Under the pieces are notes generated by a model. The model was given only the letters and a program-made list of their open reading frames with translations. It was not told the DNA's origin and made no database searches. From Mesodorylaimus sp. YZB2_4 (Eukaryota > Nematoda > Enoplea > Dorylaimida > Dorylaimidae), in NCBI GenBank assembly GCA_030248295.1, contig JASANH010000882.1:372001-436000 (forward strand): a stretch of DNA of 64,000 nucleotides, in the 5' to 3' direction. The position numbers and the translations under genes were made by a program. How positions within the stretch are numbered: the first letter of the stretch is position 1; each line of letters begins with the position of its first letter. This document shows, piece after piece, positions 24,231 through 36,755 of the stretch.

Positions 24231-25340
24231 TTGCCATCGTCAACTCTCAAAATGAACGGAACGAATCAGACCACGACCATTTACCCAACCTTCGATGAGC
24301 GAGTCATCATCAGCTCGTATTATTTTACAATCAGCCTCGGTTGCGCGCTTCTGCACTCATTTGTGGCCACCTGCATTTTGAAAACGCAGATGATCACTAG
24401 CGGATCGTCGAAGCACCTGTCCCCGTTCTACACGCTGACCATGGTGCTGTACGTGAACGACTCGTACAAGGCCCTGCTGTACATGTTCTACGCCTGCCCG
24501 TGCATGATACTCGGCTACCAAGTGTACGGCACGACGGCTGGCTATTATATCGGCGCCACGCAGACCATCAATCACAACAGCATCGTGGCCGCCACGGCCT
24601 TCATCTCGCTCAATCGGGCTCTGAGCATCAGTTCCAAGAAGGCCTGCGCACGGGCCATGTTCGCCCGTCGAATGTGCGTGGTGTATGCAATCTGTGGCTG
24701 GATCACTGGCGTCCTGGTCGTCGTCATGAACGTCCTCATTCTCGAGTGCCACCCAGTTTTCGATGAAAATAAGTTCTCATTCTTGACCTTGTGCAAGGAC
24801 CCTTCGGCCGTGGCCTACATGCCCAGCTCGGTGTACGCCTACGTGGGCATATTCGGACTGGCCATATGCTACGCGTACGCTCTGATTGTCATCAGGAGGT
24901 CGAAAATGTCAGTTAGTGATCAGAGCGTGGAAGCAAGAATTCGCAAGAGGCAACTGAAGCTGTTTCAGCAAGCCATGTTCATATGGCTAGGATTGGTGGC
25001 GAATGCGATCAGTGAGTTTGCAGGAAACGTTTTTTCCTTAAAAAAGGCGCAAAGTCTGGTGTGATTGTTTCACACTATATTGAAGAGTCACTCCTTCCTT
25101 TCTTCCTGAAGTCAACCTTTCAACCTCAACCATCAACCTGTTTCAGGCTTTCGAATCATGGCAGTATTCAAACCGAGTCGTTGGGTGACCCCGATCGTGT
25201 ATGGAGTGTTGATCATTGGTCAAAGCTACGTGACTCCAATCTGCGCCATCATTTACGACAATCAGGTCAGAAATCAAGCCAAGAAACAGCTGCGAATGAA
25301 AGCCCAGATGATTTCTATTGTAGCAATGAATGTGCAGTAG
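24231..25340 (+). CDS. Seven-transmembrane receptor, nematode serpentine type
   Basis: Plasma-membrane G-protein-coupled receptor, probably chemosensory (inference from class). Two exons, 24231-25011 and 25147-25340, give 975 nt and 324 codons. The junction falls in ISFRIM after helix 6. ATGs at 24231 and 24252 are both possible; the second leaves a short N-terminus with NGTNQT, a glycosylation sequon. Seven hydrophobic segments can be counted: about residues 25-50, 62-82, 95-125 (ending LNRAL where DRY is expected), 143-166, 195-218, 244-264 and 278-298. Helix 7 carries TPICAIIY in place of NPxxY, followed by a basic cytoplasmic tail. The first exon is markedly more G+C-rich than the surroundings. 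The family level within serpentine receptors is not resolved. Confidence 0.8.
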
Positions 25341-25430
25341 CGCAGGTTTGCAAAGCACGCGTAATCGCGCTCGCGGGAAATACTAATTCCGTCGCCCTCT
25401 TCTAGTTTCCCTGAACTGATTCTGAGCATA

Positions 25431-25804
25431 CCGTATTTCCTCGAAATTCTCTCCGGGGGAGAAATTTTTTCAAATGGGTCCCAGACGGGGGAGAATAACC
25501 AGAGGGGGGGGGGGCGAGGATGTTCTCGTCCCGTATTCATGCTACTCATAGCCGAATTCAATCAATATGCACGATATCTTCGTCTTCAACCTCATTTTCA
25601 TCATCTGACTCCTCAAGGAAAACATTTTGATCAAGCCAACCCTCATATCCTTCGCATTTTCCACACCTGATCATTCTATGCGGTGATTCAAATTCGTCCC
25701 CCGGGGGGGGGGGGGGGGAGGATTTCCCGGGGGGGAGAATAAAGTTCAATCGGGGTCTAGACGGGGGAGAATAACCAGAGGGGGAGGATTCCGAGGAAAT
25801 TCGG
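25431..25804. repeat. Small G-rich element with inverted ends
   Basis: The ends are inverted: CCGTATTTCCTCGAAATTC at 25431 and, on the other strand from 25804, CCGAATTTCCTCGGAATC. Inside are direct repeats of GACGGGGGAGAATAACCAGA at about 25484 and 25760, and long G runs at 25505-25514 and 25704-25718. It starts about 90 bp after the receptor stop. It looks like a non-autonomous element whose G tracts have expanded. Confidence 0.6.
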
Positions 25805-28688
25805 CAACGTTATTACTTGAGAATATTTCAAATCCAAAATATGCTGTACATTTGAACTCCCCTCTAACGTAGCCCCTAAATTTTCCCCCTCAGGCCCAGT
25901 CGAAACTACAGTATATGATTTGAGTATTCACAGTACAGGTATGCTGTGTGTGCGCACGCGAAAGTTAGCGAAAAAATGTGGTGATCACGTAGTACAGTAT
26001 TTCACACGTTTGCGATTCTTCTTAAAAAAAGTTCTGCTTCTCCTTTACGTTTATCTTTCATAGACTGAGTGAATTAGGACAATAAAATGTGATGAAGTCG
26101 ATGGCTTTGTCGAGCTTGTTTTATTTCATCATTCATTTCAAATAGTTACCTGAGAATAGGAAATGTTTCCAGTTGAAACATTATGGCACACGTGAAGCTT
26201 TGCGGAACCGACGTATGTACATTACGAGATGTCAGCGGCTTATATGCAGACGAAAAGAAATGAAAGGCACAAACTTTTCCTGTCAAGTGATGTTGGGAGT
26301 GAAGTAAGTGAGAGAAGAATACAAAAAGGGGTGCTTAGAGAGCATTAAACGGGCCCAGTGATTAGGTTTATTTTCGAGGACTTATAATTAGGCTTCCATA
26401 TTGTTGGGTTTTCCGTCAGTGATGACGATAAAAGCAAGTTATTGAGGCAGAAGTTGTAAAAATAAAAAAAAAGTGGACGTTAACCCACGTCACGGGTCCG
26501 GTCTCTTCAACTATGTCGCTGTACAAAAGCAACGACGGAATAACGAGGCCTCGGCACTGGTACGGCCGTATAAAAAGCACTTTTACTAGAAATAAAAGGA
26601 AAACTGTGACCATAGAATGAAAAGTACGCACGCCAAATGTATATTTTTTTATGGCGCATATGCCAATACATTATCGCACAAAAGTTTTTACCCAGTTTTT
26701 CACAAATTTTTTACCACTTAAGGATTTCCAAAAGTTTCGACCAGGGGGATGGGATCCTGCCACCGCTATTATGATAACATCATGTACAGTTCTTGTGCAT
26801 GAGCCAGGTGCTGAGCCATGTGTATCCGAAAACGATCCTTTACGAACCTCGCGCAAGGCATTACTTGGCTCTAACAATAAGCCCTGTAGCAGGCACGTCT
26901 AAGTGAGATTGTTCAATTAATGATTCTTTTTGCTTGTCTTATCATTTTGTGTCTTATCCTTGGCTTAGAGTTACGTGTCTGCTGTTTTCTTATTGGACAG
27001 TAGTCAGTTTAAAAAGTATATTTCTGTCAGCTGCAACCGCCACAGTAATCATGTCACTGGTTCTGCGCGCCAGACTGCGCCCCCAGTTCCTTTTTTGGAT
27101 CAGGTGGTGTCTGATTTCCCGATTGCCTGTTACAGTAGTGTTCCTGTGCGCGGTTGATCAGTAAGCACACTGATAATAGATAGCTTCCTGGTTTAGGTTG
27201 GTGGGCCAGTTTAAACAGGGGGATTCAAGTGGGAGTTATGGTACACCTAAAAGGCCTTGGGCGAACCAAATGTTTTGGATTTGCTTTCGAGCTAAATGCG
27301 ACTACTGATAAATTTTTGGAAAAAAATGCAGTTTCAGTCACAGTTAACTTGATCTCAAAAGATTCAGTTAACTGAATCTACCTGAACGATTGACTTTTTT
27401 CATCAAAAAGTTTTCTTTTCTAGATATGAAGTCTTGGCGAAGCTAAAATATCCACTTTTCCTTTATTCAAATACCACATTTTTGCAATTAGACTTCAACG
27501 GCTCACAAGGGAGCCTTGCCAACAGTAATCGAAGTAGACGTAATTAATGATTGTAACTTGTTCAGGTCCAAAAGAAGACTCTGCGCGAAATACATTTTGG
27601 ACCCGCCTGGCCAAACAGTCAGCAGTAATCAGCGCCCAAAATCCCGCCAGTTTCTCAAATCTCCCTGCTCTACTTAGGCTGTAATTCGAAAACTGAATTT
27701 AACTGATTCTAAAAAGATTCACTTAAAGTTAAATTCAATTTTGACGTTGAGATGCAGTTTAAGTTGACTGTATCAAACGTTACTAACGTTATGAGGCAAC
27801 ACGGCGAAAACTTGCTTCTGGCCCACTTCTTTGCTTAAAAAAGACAACACAGAGCCAAAAATAGATCGAAAATACGACTAACAATTACACTCCATTGTCT
27901 ACTTACTCACGCAGTATTTCTACTTGAACACAGCCCATGCGTACTACTAAAAAAGACAGCGATGCAACTCATGGTCAGCCAAACATGCAGTACCTCGTAT
28001 GTACAGTACCGTCTGCGCAGTACTGTGCAGTGTGCTTCAACTGGAGGCATATTGGTCTTGTGCCTTTTTGGCTTTTAAAACCGTCCCTAGCACGCTCGGC
28101 GGTCTGCGCGCTAGGTTGAAATCGGTGACTTTTGCTCTGACTCCTTATTTTCCAGCTCAAATGTTGCGCTAAATCAGTTTAATCTCCATTTACAGTGAAA
28201 ATTAGATCTCCCAATGAAACCTGCTGATAACAAATCTGCCAGTCTTATGCGTAACTAGGAAATATACCAGGAAGATACCAACAACCTTGATCGAAGTTTT
28301 TAACAAAAGTGTGATATCTTGGTCAATCAGCTCGATACTGCAAGGAGTTGTATGAGCTGGGTTATATTTGAATCTGTTTCCTTTTTCAGAACGTGTTGAT
28401 AACTGGAAGAAAGCAATTCCAGCCGCTTGGGGGCTTGCAGCTGCTGCTTATCGCAATCTTATAGTATATTTATAAATGGGCGGATAGGATTAACAGCATT
28501 TGAGCTCTTCTAACTTTGCAAACATGCTGCTGCAAAACATGGCGATTTTTTGGGGTTAGTTCCCTTACCCAAGCGAATCAAAAAGCACAAAATTCTATCA
28601 GCCTTTGCGGTGATCTTGAAACCGACCTTTTTGCATAAAGCGAAATGACCATCTCTACTGAGGCTTCTATTTCAAAAGAAGGCCACTA
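25805..28688. other. Intergenic, no recognised gene
   Basis: About 2.9 kb of AT-rich DNA. Imperfect repeats of AGTTAA/TTAACT words occur at about 27340-27385 and 27690-27780. Short open frames have no motif. Nothing else could be assigned. Confidence 0.35.
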
Positions 28689-30796
28689 GGGTGGAATTAA
28701 ACCAATCAGCTATCATTTGAATTTCACTTTTATCAACCGAACACATCGCAACGGTTCTGTTTCGATTGCATTTGAAGTCATGAAGTCAACAAACAAAATT
28801 TACATCAATCAGGATTTTGCTAGTCTGGTCATCGACTATGCAAAACTTGCCTTAGATGGAGATTTTGTTACATCGAAAAGATCGACAGCTCGCGGTTCAA
28901 TGGGTCAAAAATCGCCCCATGCTTGAAAAAACTGATCCAATCTGCCAAGAATCAAACTTTGTTGCTCTAATTTCGAAATTATGAACTTCAAGCAAACCAA
29001 GCATACACGTTATTTATCCCCTCATTTTATCCCACGATTAAAAGATACTCCACAATGAAAAAGGAGCCGTCACATGCGCAAAATTTGCGACATGGCTGGA
29101 TCGATGCCGCACTCGAAGAATATGGTTCAGCTGCACTATTCAGCTTGTTTCAACCCAGCGGTGCACGTACAGCATTTCCATGTTTGGATAAACCTGCCCT
29201 AAAAGCGCATTTTCATATCTGCATCGATCATCCAACTTATTTAAGCGCTGCAGCCAACACGATACAAAATTTTGTTATGGTTGATGGAAAAAGAATGCTA
29301 GAACGCTTCGAGCCCACGCCTCCATTGTCCTCCTACCTGGTGACCATGGTTATTATGCAAAATTTCAGTCGCGAAAGTATTCAAATGCCAAATGAGAACT
29401 TTTCAATCGAGATTTTTGCACCAAAATCGCATATCGCAAAACACAGTCATCTTTTGAGGAAGGGCATTCGTTCGATTTAATATATGACAAACATCACTAA
29501 CTTTAAATTTCCTCTTAAACGATTTGGCCATTTGGCCATTTGCTGATTCCGGGCTTGAATGGATACCAAATCGCCGGAATGGAACAAATCGGTTTGACTA
29601 CTTTGTTCGCACCCGATATTCTGGTCTTAGTTCACGAAATAGTCCACCAATGGATTGGCGACATGGTGACAATTAGCGATTGGCGAGAAATTTGTTTGCA
29701 AGAAGGTCTGACATCTTATTTCGAGTGCAGCATCAATGACAACATGGGACGAATTCCGTCAAACCTGTCCATGGACTTCAGACAACCACTCATACGGGAT
29801 CATGAAGACGTTTATATGGACTCATATATGGAGGATATTACAGAATGCTACAGAAGAGGTGCTGTGTACTTCCATACTATCGCGCATGGAATGGGCGGAG
29901 TTAAAGTTTTGGAAAACTTTCTCTCAAAACTGCTTCAAAAAGCAGCATATGGAACAGCAGATGCAGATATCTGGGACGAGACTTTGAGCGAAGTGACTGA
30001 TGGCCAGTTGAAAGGGTACATGAATGGTGAGTTTTCAGATTTCAGATTTTCAGTGTAGTTTTTTCTTGTCAAGCTTATTACTTATCTCACTTATCGAACT
30101 AACCCCCTCGTGCCTAGTCAGTCTTGTTCCAGTCAAAATTCAACTTCATACTGCTTTACCGATAATGCATATGTTTAGTACACGGAGTGGAGTTAGAAAC
30201 CGCTAAAATTCGAACCAATGCCCCACCCTTGTATGTACCACCACGACTGTCTTTTTTCAGGCTGGTTCAACGCAGCATCCATTTATTATCCAATAATTTC
30301 GCCCAGTGATGAATCAAACGAAATCATCGTTCGGCAACGGGTGCTTGGTGATAACGGCGAATTACTGCAACCCTCGTCGCCATTGCCCACTCCAGTTTCT
30401 CTGCTTCTAAACTTGCTGAATAGCCCCTCTTTATGTCCAACACAGAAACAGATTTTACTCAATCAAACTGAGCAGCGTATCAACGTAGGTACGAAAGAAA
30501 CGTTTCTCTTAGATCCTGATTCCAACAGTCTGACAATCAAACCCTACTCACCTGACTACTATTTACCGATTCTAAAATACAATAAGCATCCAAACAGCCA
30601 AGCGTTCATGTCGCAAAGTCAAATTGCAAAATCAGCCAAGCAGTTTTGTCATGCAGTGTTAAAAGACATTTTCCGAATCGAGGACTTTTCTGTGAGTGTC
30701 AATCCTTCTACATGGACAGAAATATTTGGATTTACTAGCAAATTGACCAGCGATCAGCATTGTACCGACCGCACCGACCGCATTGACCAGCGTTAA
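28689..30796 (+). pseudogene. Decaying M1-family zinc aminopeptidase
   Basis: Related to aminopeptidase N-like ectoenzymes. Recognisable parts: the N-terminal beta domain (PISYHLNFTFINRTHRNG, 28700-28880); ELQANQAYTLFIPSF and FQPSGARTAFPCLDKPALKA (about 28970-29230); FEPTPPLSSYLV (29310); the exopeptidase motif as AGMEQ instead of GAMEN (29577); HEIVHQW with the third zinc ligand in LQEGLTSYFE (29634-29730); and RRGAVYFHTI (29853). A good intron joins 30026 to 30261, after which WFNAASIYYP continues to a stop at 30796. Breaks: the first block changes frame before 28970, an in-frame TAA lies at 29478-29480, an 8-bp tandem duplication (TTTGGCCA twice, 29523-29538) shifts frame, and the last roughly 300 residues of the family are missing. 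No signal anchor exon was found. Confidence 0.8.
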
Positions 30797-33362
30797 GTGC
30801 ATGGAATCGAACTACGCAGGCATCCTCTGCGAACATTTGAAGATACGGAAGCTTCTGGGACAAAGAGTGACAGCCTAGCACGATATTGGGATGTTGCATG
30901 GCCTTTTAATGGAAACCTATGCTCAAATTAATGGTATGACTACTTTACTCGAAAACACTGTTTTGATTTGCACAGTGACCTTTTGTTTGAAAAGTTGCCA
31001 CATATTCGCACTGTAGCTCGTCTTTTTCTGTAGCTCAACGCCGTCCGAGCAAAACTATAGTTGCTAGAGAAAATCAGTCCACTACTGTACCTAGTCTGTG
31101 CATAACACTGCAGCCGGCTTTTTCATAATTTTGAAGGTTAAAATTATTAGGCGCGCTGTTAAAACGTGTCAACTTTGAAAGCATAACACGATTTGAATGC
31201 AGCTTTGAAAATGTTGCAATACGCCCACAGTACAGCGAGGTTTAGCTTGAAATAAGTCAGGAAATTCAAAATTCTGTTAATTTTGGAAAAAAAATCTAAA
31301 ACATTGTGATAGGTGTTTAGACCAAAAGCATAGAGAAGCTCTTTTTCTCGAAGAGAACACAAACCCTCCTCGCCCTTTTGCGTGATTCATATACCTTTTA
31401 AGAATCGATATTTAGTAATTGGAGTCCTAGTGCAACCTTTATTCAGGCTGCCACCTGCGCTATCACATTAGTTACCTCATCCGTTATCAGCATTCAGCCT
31501 TCGCTTTCTTTCTTGGAGCCCTGAAGCACCTGCTTCTTCGTCCATTAGCCAAGCACCAACTGCTGTGATATTATCGGCGAGGTGGGTGCGTGCTTAGGTT
31601 TGGCCGAGACAGCTGCTTTATTTGGTCCTGGCACCCACAAACACATTACCCTTGACTAAATGTCACGCCAAGGCCCACTTCGCAATCATCCCATTTCTTG
31701 CCTGTTAGGCCTGTTCAGCTGGAAATGTATCGCGCCATCAATAGCGAAAAAAGCAGTAAAAATTAGTTTTTTATGCTCGATGGATACAAGGCTGAGAGCT
31801 TTTCCTCTTAAAACCATGTCCCTCGGATTGATTGACTTGTCTGGCCGAATTTATTCGAGCCTTCCGCCAGAAGCACTTTTTTCTGTCCTTATTTCCCTGA
31901 GTAGGTTTAGTGAGATTTTTGAGTTCTTTTCCAGAGCATTGCTTTTTGTGCATTGGGGTTCGTCAGCTTCGCACAACATTTTCCTTAATTAGGACTCAGG
32001 CGGATTGCTGTGAGTCCGAAATGGAAACGCTTCGTGACAAGTGGAGGAAATAGTTACTTAGGCTGTACTAATGACGCCTGTATGCCTGGGCAGGAAGCGA
32101 GTCCAGATATGATTCCGGTTTTGTTGTGTGGACTTCGCATTTTCGGAAATCTTTGATGCCTATGTTATGTTTAGAGCAGCCCCCCCCCCCCCCCCACCGA
32201 CTCACAATCACGAAACTTGGAGAATAGTGACATCTCATCTTTAGAAAACCTTTGAGGACACCCAAAGCAACATGGCCGCATCTTTAGCATGGATATTTTG
32301 TCACCACCACTGGCTTCTTTTTTTTTGGAGTGTGACTTGAGGAGCTACCGAGGGAGACGGTTCTTCTTACTTCTTCCAAAAAATGTGGTGGGAATCAGCA
32401 TATTTTGAGATCAGACCAAAATGTTTTCAAAAGTGTGACAGTGAGTTTGAATTATTTTTCCCATTTGCCAAAAATTTGCGAACTTCTCATCAAACGCGCA
32501 TTCTGACGTCAATCCAAATCATCTTTGGGGAGTAACGCGTGGTGTACATCCTCAGGGCGACTCGTAGTTTGTTTGAATTGAATTCGAGTTTAGTCAACTG
32601 ACTAACAAAATCGAATTGGAAGCTTCGTATTGACATCAGCGCAAGTCGAAGAAACGAAGTCAGTCGAGTAGAAGAAGGAAGCAACTTTCGCGTTAAATGT
32701 CTGAAAAAAGAGAGAACCGTCGAATGAAGAAGCTGTTTTTTCCAGACTTTTATTACAGCCAAAACGTAAAATTGGCTTAAAAACAGAATTTTTATCGCTT
32801 ACCTCCAGTGGCACGTCAAGCCGGACGATTTTTGGCCATTTGTGGCAAGATTAGCCATAGTCTCAGAGTCTTTGTAAAAAAAAATTTTAGATCCTTCAGC
32901 AATCGATGGCCACTTGTCCTGTGGGATCCTGCAAAAAGAGATGAAATTTCGCTCTATTACATTTGCATATCCAAAAGCGCTTGGGCTGCTCGGAAAGCTC
33001 CTGGGAATTTTCGAAATCAGCGCAAAAGATGAGGCTGAGCCAGTTTTTGCACAAATGGACCCGAAATTAGAATCTTTTACATGCTTTTCTGGATGACCTT
33101 TTTTGTCGTACCTATACGTATGGTATACTATGGTACATATTTCCATGTGCTATATTGGTGTTTCTTGTATTTTGTATCAATTTTAGATTAACTTGGGGAT
33201 TTTAAGATTTTAGTTATTGTTCTATGGACAAAATTATCTCGCTGCCCTGCCGCGACTAGTGAAACATGATCAAATGGAAAGGCACTGAAAGATTTGTAGC
33301 TAAAAACAATCTTCCCCCTTTTAGGCTCGTATTGCTCAGTCTACTTTTGCATTCTTGAAGTC
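30797..33362. other. Intergenic, C run, no recognised gene
   Basis: Begins just after an ACCGACCGC-repeated tail at the end of the aminopeptidase remnant. Contains a C run at about 32180-32197. The longest open frames (110-115 codons near 31660 and 33146) show no domain, biased composition and no splice context. The right end should contain the promoter of the next receptor gene. Confidence 0.35.
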
Positions 33363-34454
33363 ATGATCCACATATCAAATTACTCAAATTTTTCGCCTAC
33401 GATTAATTCGAGCTATTTTGCACCACCACCAACATTCGACAGAACCCCAGTTTTGGTAACTGGAACTTTCGAGCTTATATTTTCCCTGGTCGGTATGCCA
33501 GCTAATTTATTAGTTCTGTATCTTTGGACCATGATAGGTCGAGAGAGTGATCAGAGCGGTCACTGTGATTATGCCATTCACAATAATAACCATTGGTTTA
33601 TTCTTGGAATAACTGTAGCGGATTTGATATTTACAACAGTGCATTCTCCGATGGTAGCAGCTTGGTTCATCGGGAATTATGAGTACAAAGGTATCACATG
33701 TTTATTCTTAGTGGCTATAACCCACGCTTCTACAACCGCCTCAAGTATAAATGTACTTTTATTAAATTTGGATAAATTTTTATATTTGCATAAACCATTG
33801 CGTTACTACGATATCATTACTAAAAAGCATGCCATATCAGCCTTGATATTTGGCTGGACGGTGGCAATATGCTGGGCATTATTCTTTACTTTTGGTCCTT
33901 TGACTAGATTTGGAAGACAGTGCAGCCACATTGAAGTTATTAGGCCACTAGAATACGTGTGCTTTGCATTGTTCTTCTTTATCTTACCAATAACGGTCTC
34001 GTTCTGGATTAGCATCTACATAGCCACCATTACCATCAAAGCATCCAAGGATCAATATGCTGCTTCAAACAGAGAAACAAGACCAACGTCATCTAACCTG
34101 GCTAGTCGACTGAAAACGATGGCGTTCATTTTCACAACTACAGCATGGAGCACTGTCACGTGCTTGCCGTACAGGCTTGCGTACACATTACATCGCGCTA
34201 ATTATGTGGATTACACCCGCTATTTGTGGCTCTATTACACATTCTATGTAATGATGGCTATGACGGCTGCTGGAAATCCATTCATTTCTATATTCACGCA
34301 GCCGCATTACCGAAGGCGACTTGTCAAATCTATAAGAAGCTTGAGCAAAAGGCATAACGAGAGCGAGTCACACCTTGCGTCTTATGCGGGAATGACGCCT
34401 TCATTACCAGCTCAAACCCATGGTGATAAAAGTATGCTGACCTACGCAGCATGA
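33363..34454 (+). CDS. Rhodopsin-like GPCR, intronless, 363 aa
   Basis: Class A G-protein-coupled receptor at the plasma membrane. Single open frame from ATG 33363 to the stop at 34454. The N-terminus carries several N-x-S/T sequons. Helix 1 ends GMPANLLVLYL (conserved Asn), helix 2 has ADL, and the extracellular Cys is at the start of helix 3. The helix 3 end is NLDKFLYLHKPLRY, where DRY is expected. Helix 4 has the conserved Trp, helix 5 the Pro, helix 6 reads TCLPYR, and helix 7 ends GNPFIS in place of NPxxY. A basic tail follows. The shape suits an amine, peptide or orphan receptor of invertebrates; the ligand cannot be told. Absence of introns contrasts with the neighbouring genes and could reflect retrocopy origin. 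Confidence 0.85.
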   Translation: MIHISNYSNFSPTINSSYFAPPPTFDRTPVLVTGTFELIFSLVGMPANLLVLYLWTMIGRESDQSGHCDYAIHNNNHWFILGITVADLIFTTVHSPMVAAWFIGNYEYKGITCLFLVAITHASTTASSINVLLLNLDKFLYLHKPLRYYDIITKKHAISALIFGWTVAICWALFFTFGPLTRFGRQCSHIEVIRPLEYVCFALFFFILPITVSFWISIYIATITIKASKDQYAASNRETRPTSSNLASRLKTMAFIFTTTAWSTVTCLPYRLAYTLHRANYVDYTRYLWLYYTFYVMMAMTAAGNPFISIFTQPHYRRRLVKSIRSLSKRHNESESHLASYAGMTPSLPAQTHGDKSMLTYAA

Positions 34455-35887
34455 TGGCTTACATGCTTTTTTCTGACGAATGCTGCATACTGTGTCGCAA
34501 TGATTGCAGAGTGCTGCGCCTGTGCTGATAAAGGCATGCTGGCACTGGCTGACAGGTGTCTACATATTGTGTTGCCAGCAAGGTCTGTACAGATACTACA
34601 GCTTCTATAGTACTAACGTTAGTTTCGGGAGCATAAAAAATTATCATATCACGATGCTGTATCTGCTAATGCGTTGCAGTAAAATTGACTGGTCAGTAAT
34701 ACTTGTTTCCATTAAAATAATGATCGACCAATGATACATATTATTTCTAAACAAATTTGTTATCATACAACAAAAAGGCAAAATAGCAACCAAATAGGTG
34801 CGCTAGTCAGGTTGCTCTGTTTGGCGTATGCTTTCTCGATACAAGTCCAACAAGCAACCATGGACAGGAGAAGGCAACGAGCAAATTAGATCCAGGGGAA
34901 CTGCAGTAGGCCTCACAGTCAGTCCTCAACAAGCACATATATTTTTACCATGCTGACTCCTCGAAAGCTGGATTTCCTGTTACGGTGTGGCTAGGTAGGT
35001 TCTTCGCATACAGTACTTGTCTCCTCTATCGACAGACGGAATCTTGCTGCAATAAGCTCGCATTATTTCAGGTTAAAGGTAGCACTGAGGTATGTCTTAC
35101 TTTACCCCTGAAGAAGAAAAATTTAATTCATTAGCGGTACTGGGGCCTTTACATGTAGATGGAGGCCCCCCTTAGTAGGGAAGAGTATACAAAATTTTCT
35201 CAGAGGGAACTGATCCCATGACTTTTCGATGCACAGTTGCACAACAGATTCATGCATGCATATTTGAGAAAACGTTGCCCTCGTGGACTTCAGCAACAGG
35301 CAAATAAACGAATCCAAGTAATCGATTAGGCAGTATGCGGAGTAGATAAAATTTTGAGTGTGCTTAAGTAGACAGGGCCCTGAATGCGGTAAACAGCTTA
35401 CCACATTTAGGCGTACATACAGTATCATCAGGGAAAGTATAACCTACTCAAGCATGGGCCGCCGAGGGAGCCCAGCCAACCTGTCTGACCTCGCACTTGG
35501 TCAGAGTACGATGGCTGGGCTGACCTTTTTGTTGTCTGATAACAGATTTTTTTAAGAAATACCAACACTTTCTCCTGGCCTGCGCTTGGGCCTACTGTAA
35601 TACCGACTGAGCACTCAACTGTGAATTTGTTATCAAATACGGTCTTTTATTCAAAATCGAAGACCCATAGTCGAAATTATTGTGTTGCCTCCCCCATCCC
35701 TCGTCAACCCTGACCCTTCAGACCTCAACGCACGGGCCAAACTGTCTCAAAAGTCGCATAAAAATGGGCGAGTTGTTTAAAAAACCTTCCCGCATAGGCA
35801 ACTCGAACACGGATTGGCACAAATCCGCTAGAGTCCGCTGAAAAACCCAAAATTAGCTGCAAATTCCTTCACCGTGATGTGTCACGG
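34455..35887. other. Intergenic, no recognised gene
   Basis: Downstream of the intronless receptor. AT-rich, with open frames under 105 codons that show no motif. No bounded repeat was recognised before the GATCCG array at 35888. Confidence 0.35.
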
Positions 35888-35985
35888 CCGGATCGGATCG
35901 GATCGGATCGGATCTGATCCGATCCGAAAAATCACCATCCGAAAATTCGGATCGGATCATCCGATCTGAACCATCCGATCCGACA
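35888..35985. repeat. GGATC/GATCC word array
   Basis: Four tandem copies of GGATC are followed at once by the inverse word GATCC and several degenerate copies, so the array is roughly palindromic. Related words recur at 36949-36985 and 37412-37498, and inside VPS54 intron 11. Probably the subterminal repeats of a dispersed element. Confidence 0.5.
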
Positions 35986-36179
35986 TTCTATGGTCTCTGC
36001 AATAAGCATTAGGCAGACAACTAACTACCGCGCAATTTTTCTCCACTCACTCTATAGTGTAATGAGTGAAATGAGATCGATATTCTGCATTGATGCTTCC
36101 TTTTTTGCTCATAATCAGAGTTACAAGTCGTCATCTCATTATTATTATTTGAGACCAGAGAAACATGGATGACACGCAA

Positions 36180-36610
36180 GGGAACATCACCAATCGTCAA
36201 GTCGAACTTCACAAACCCAAGAATTATATTGTGTGGCCAGGTGCAAAGGAAAGCTATCTGCAAAATATCAGTGACGTCTGGCCAACTGATCAGCGAAAGC
36301 CTAAAGTCCTGAGAATTTTTGAATTCTCGATAATAAGGAGCCCGATCGTTGAGAAAAACGTGAGGGGTTTTTTCAAACTCGCTTTTTAGGTTTTGGGCTT
36401 CGATTTTGAGCTCCAAACACTCAGGTTTCGGTTTTCTCTCTCAAAAATACCCAAAAAATCCAGAAGAATTAAAAATTCCCTGGACATTAGGCGCTTACCA
36501 CTGCTGACCAGTTGGCCTGATGCCCCAATATTTCTCAGAGAGCTTCCTTTTACACATGGAAACAAATTGCAATTTTTAGTTTTGTCAAGTTCGACGCAAC
36601 GGTTTGCAAG
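36180..36610. repeat. Divergent inverted repeat
   Basis: The segment at about 36180-36345 matches the reverse complement of about 36465-36610, with shared blocks GGCCAACTG, AAATAT and GAATTTTT in the same order. Identity is low (an old copy). The open frames overlapping it have no recognisable protein content. Confidence 0.45.
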
Positions 36611-36755
36611 ATTGCCTTTCCAAGTTTTGCAAATGTTTGGAGTTGGACGTTAAAAATATTTGCGGGGAGTGGAAATGAAGGGGAAATATCCGTGTTATAT
36701 ATTTGAAGTTGTCATTGCAGTCATATTCATATTAGCATCATGGATTATCTTTACA

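Noticed and set aside
32799-33146. 115-codon minus-strand protein
   Set aside because: No motif, no splice context and overlapping frames of similar length on the other strand.
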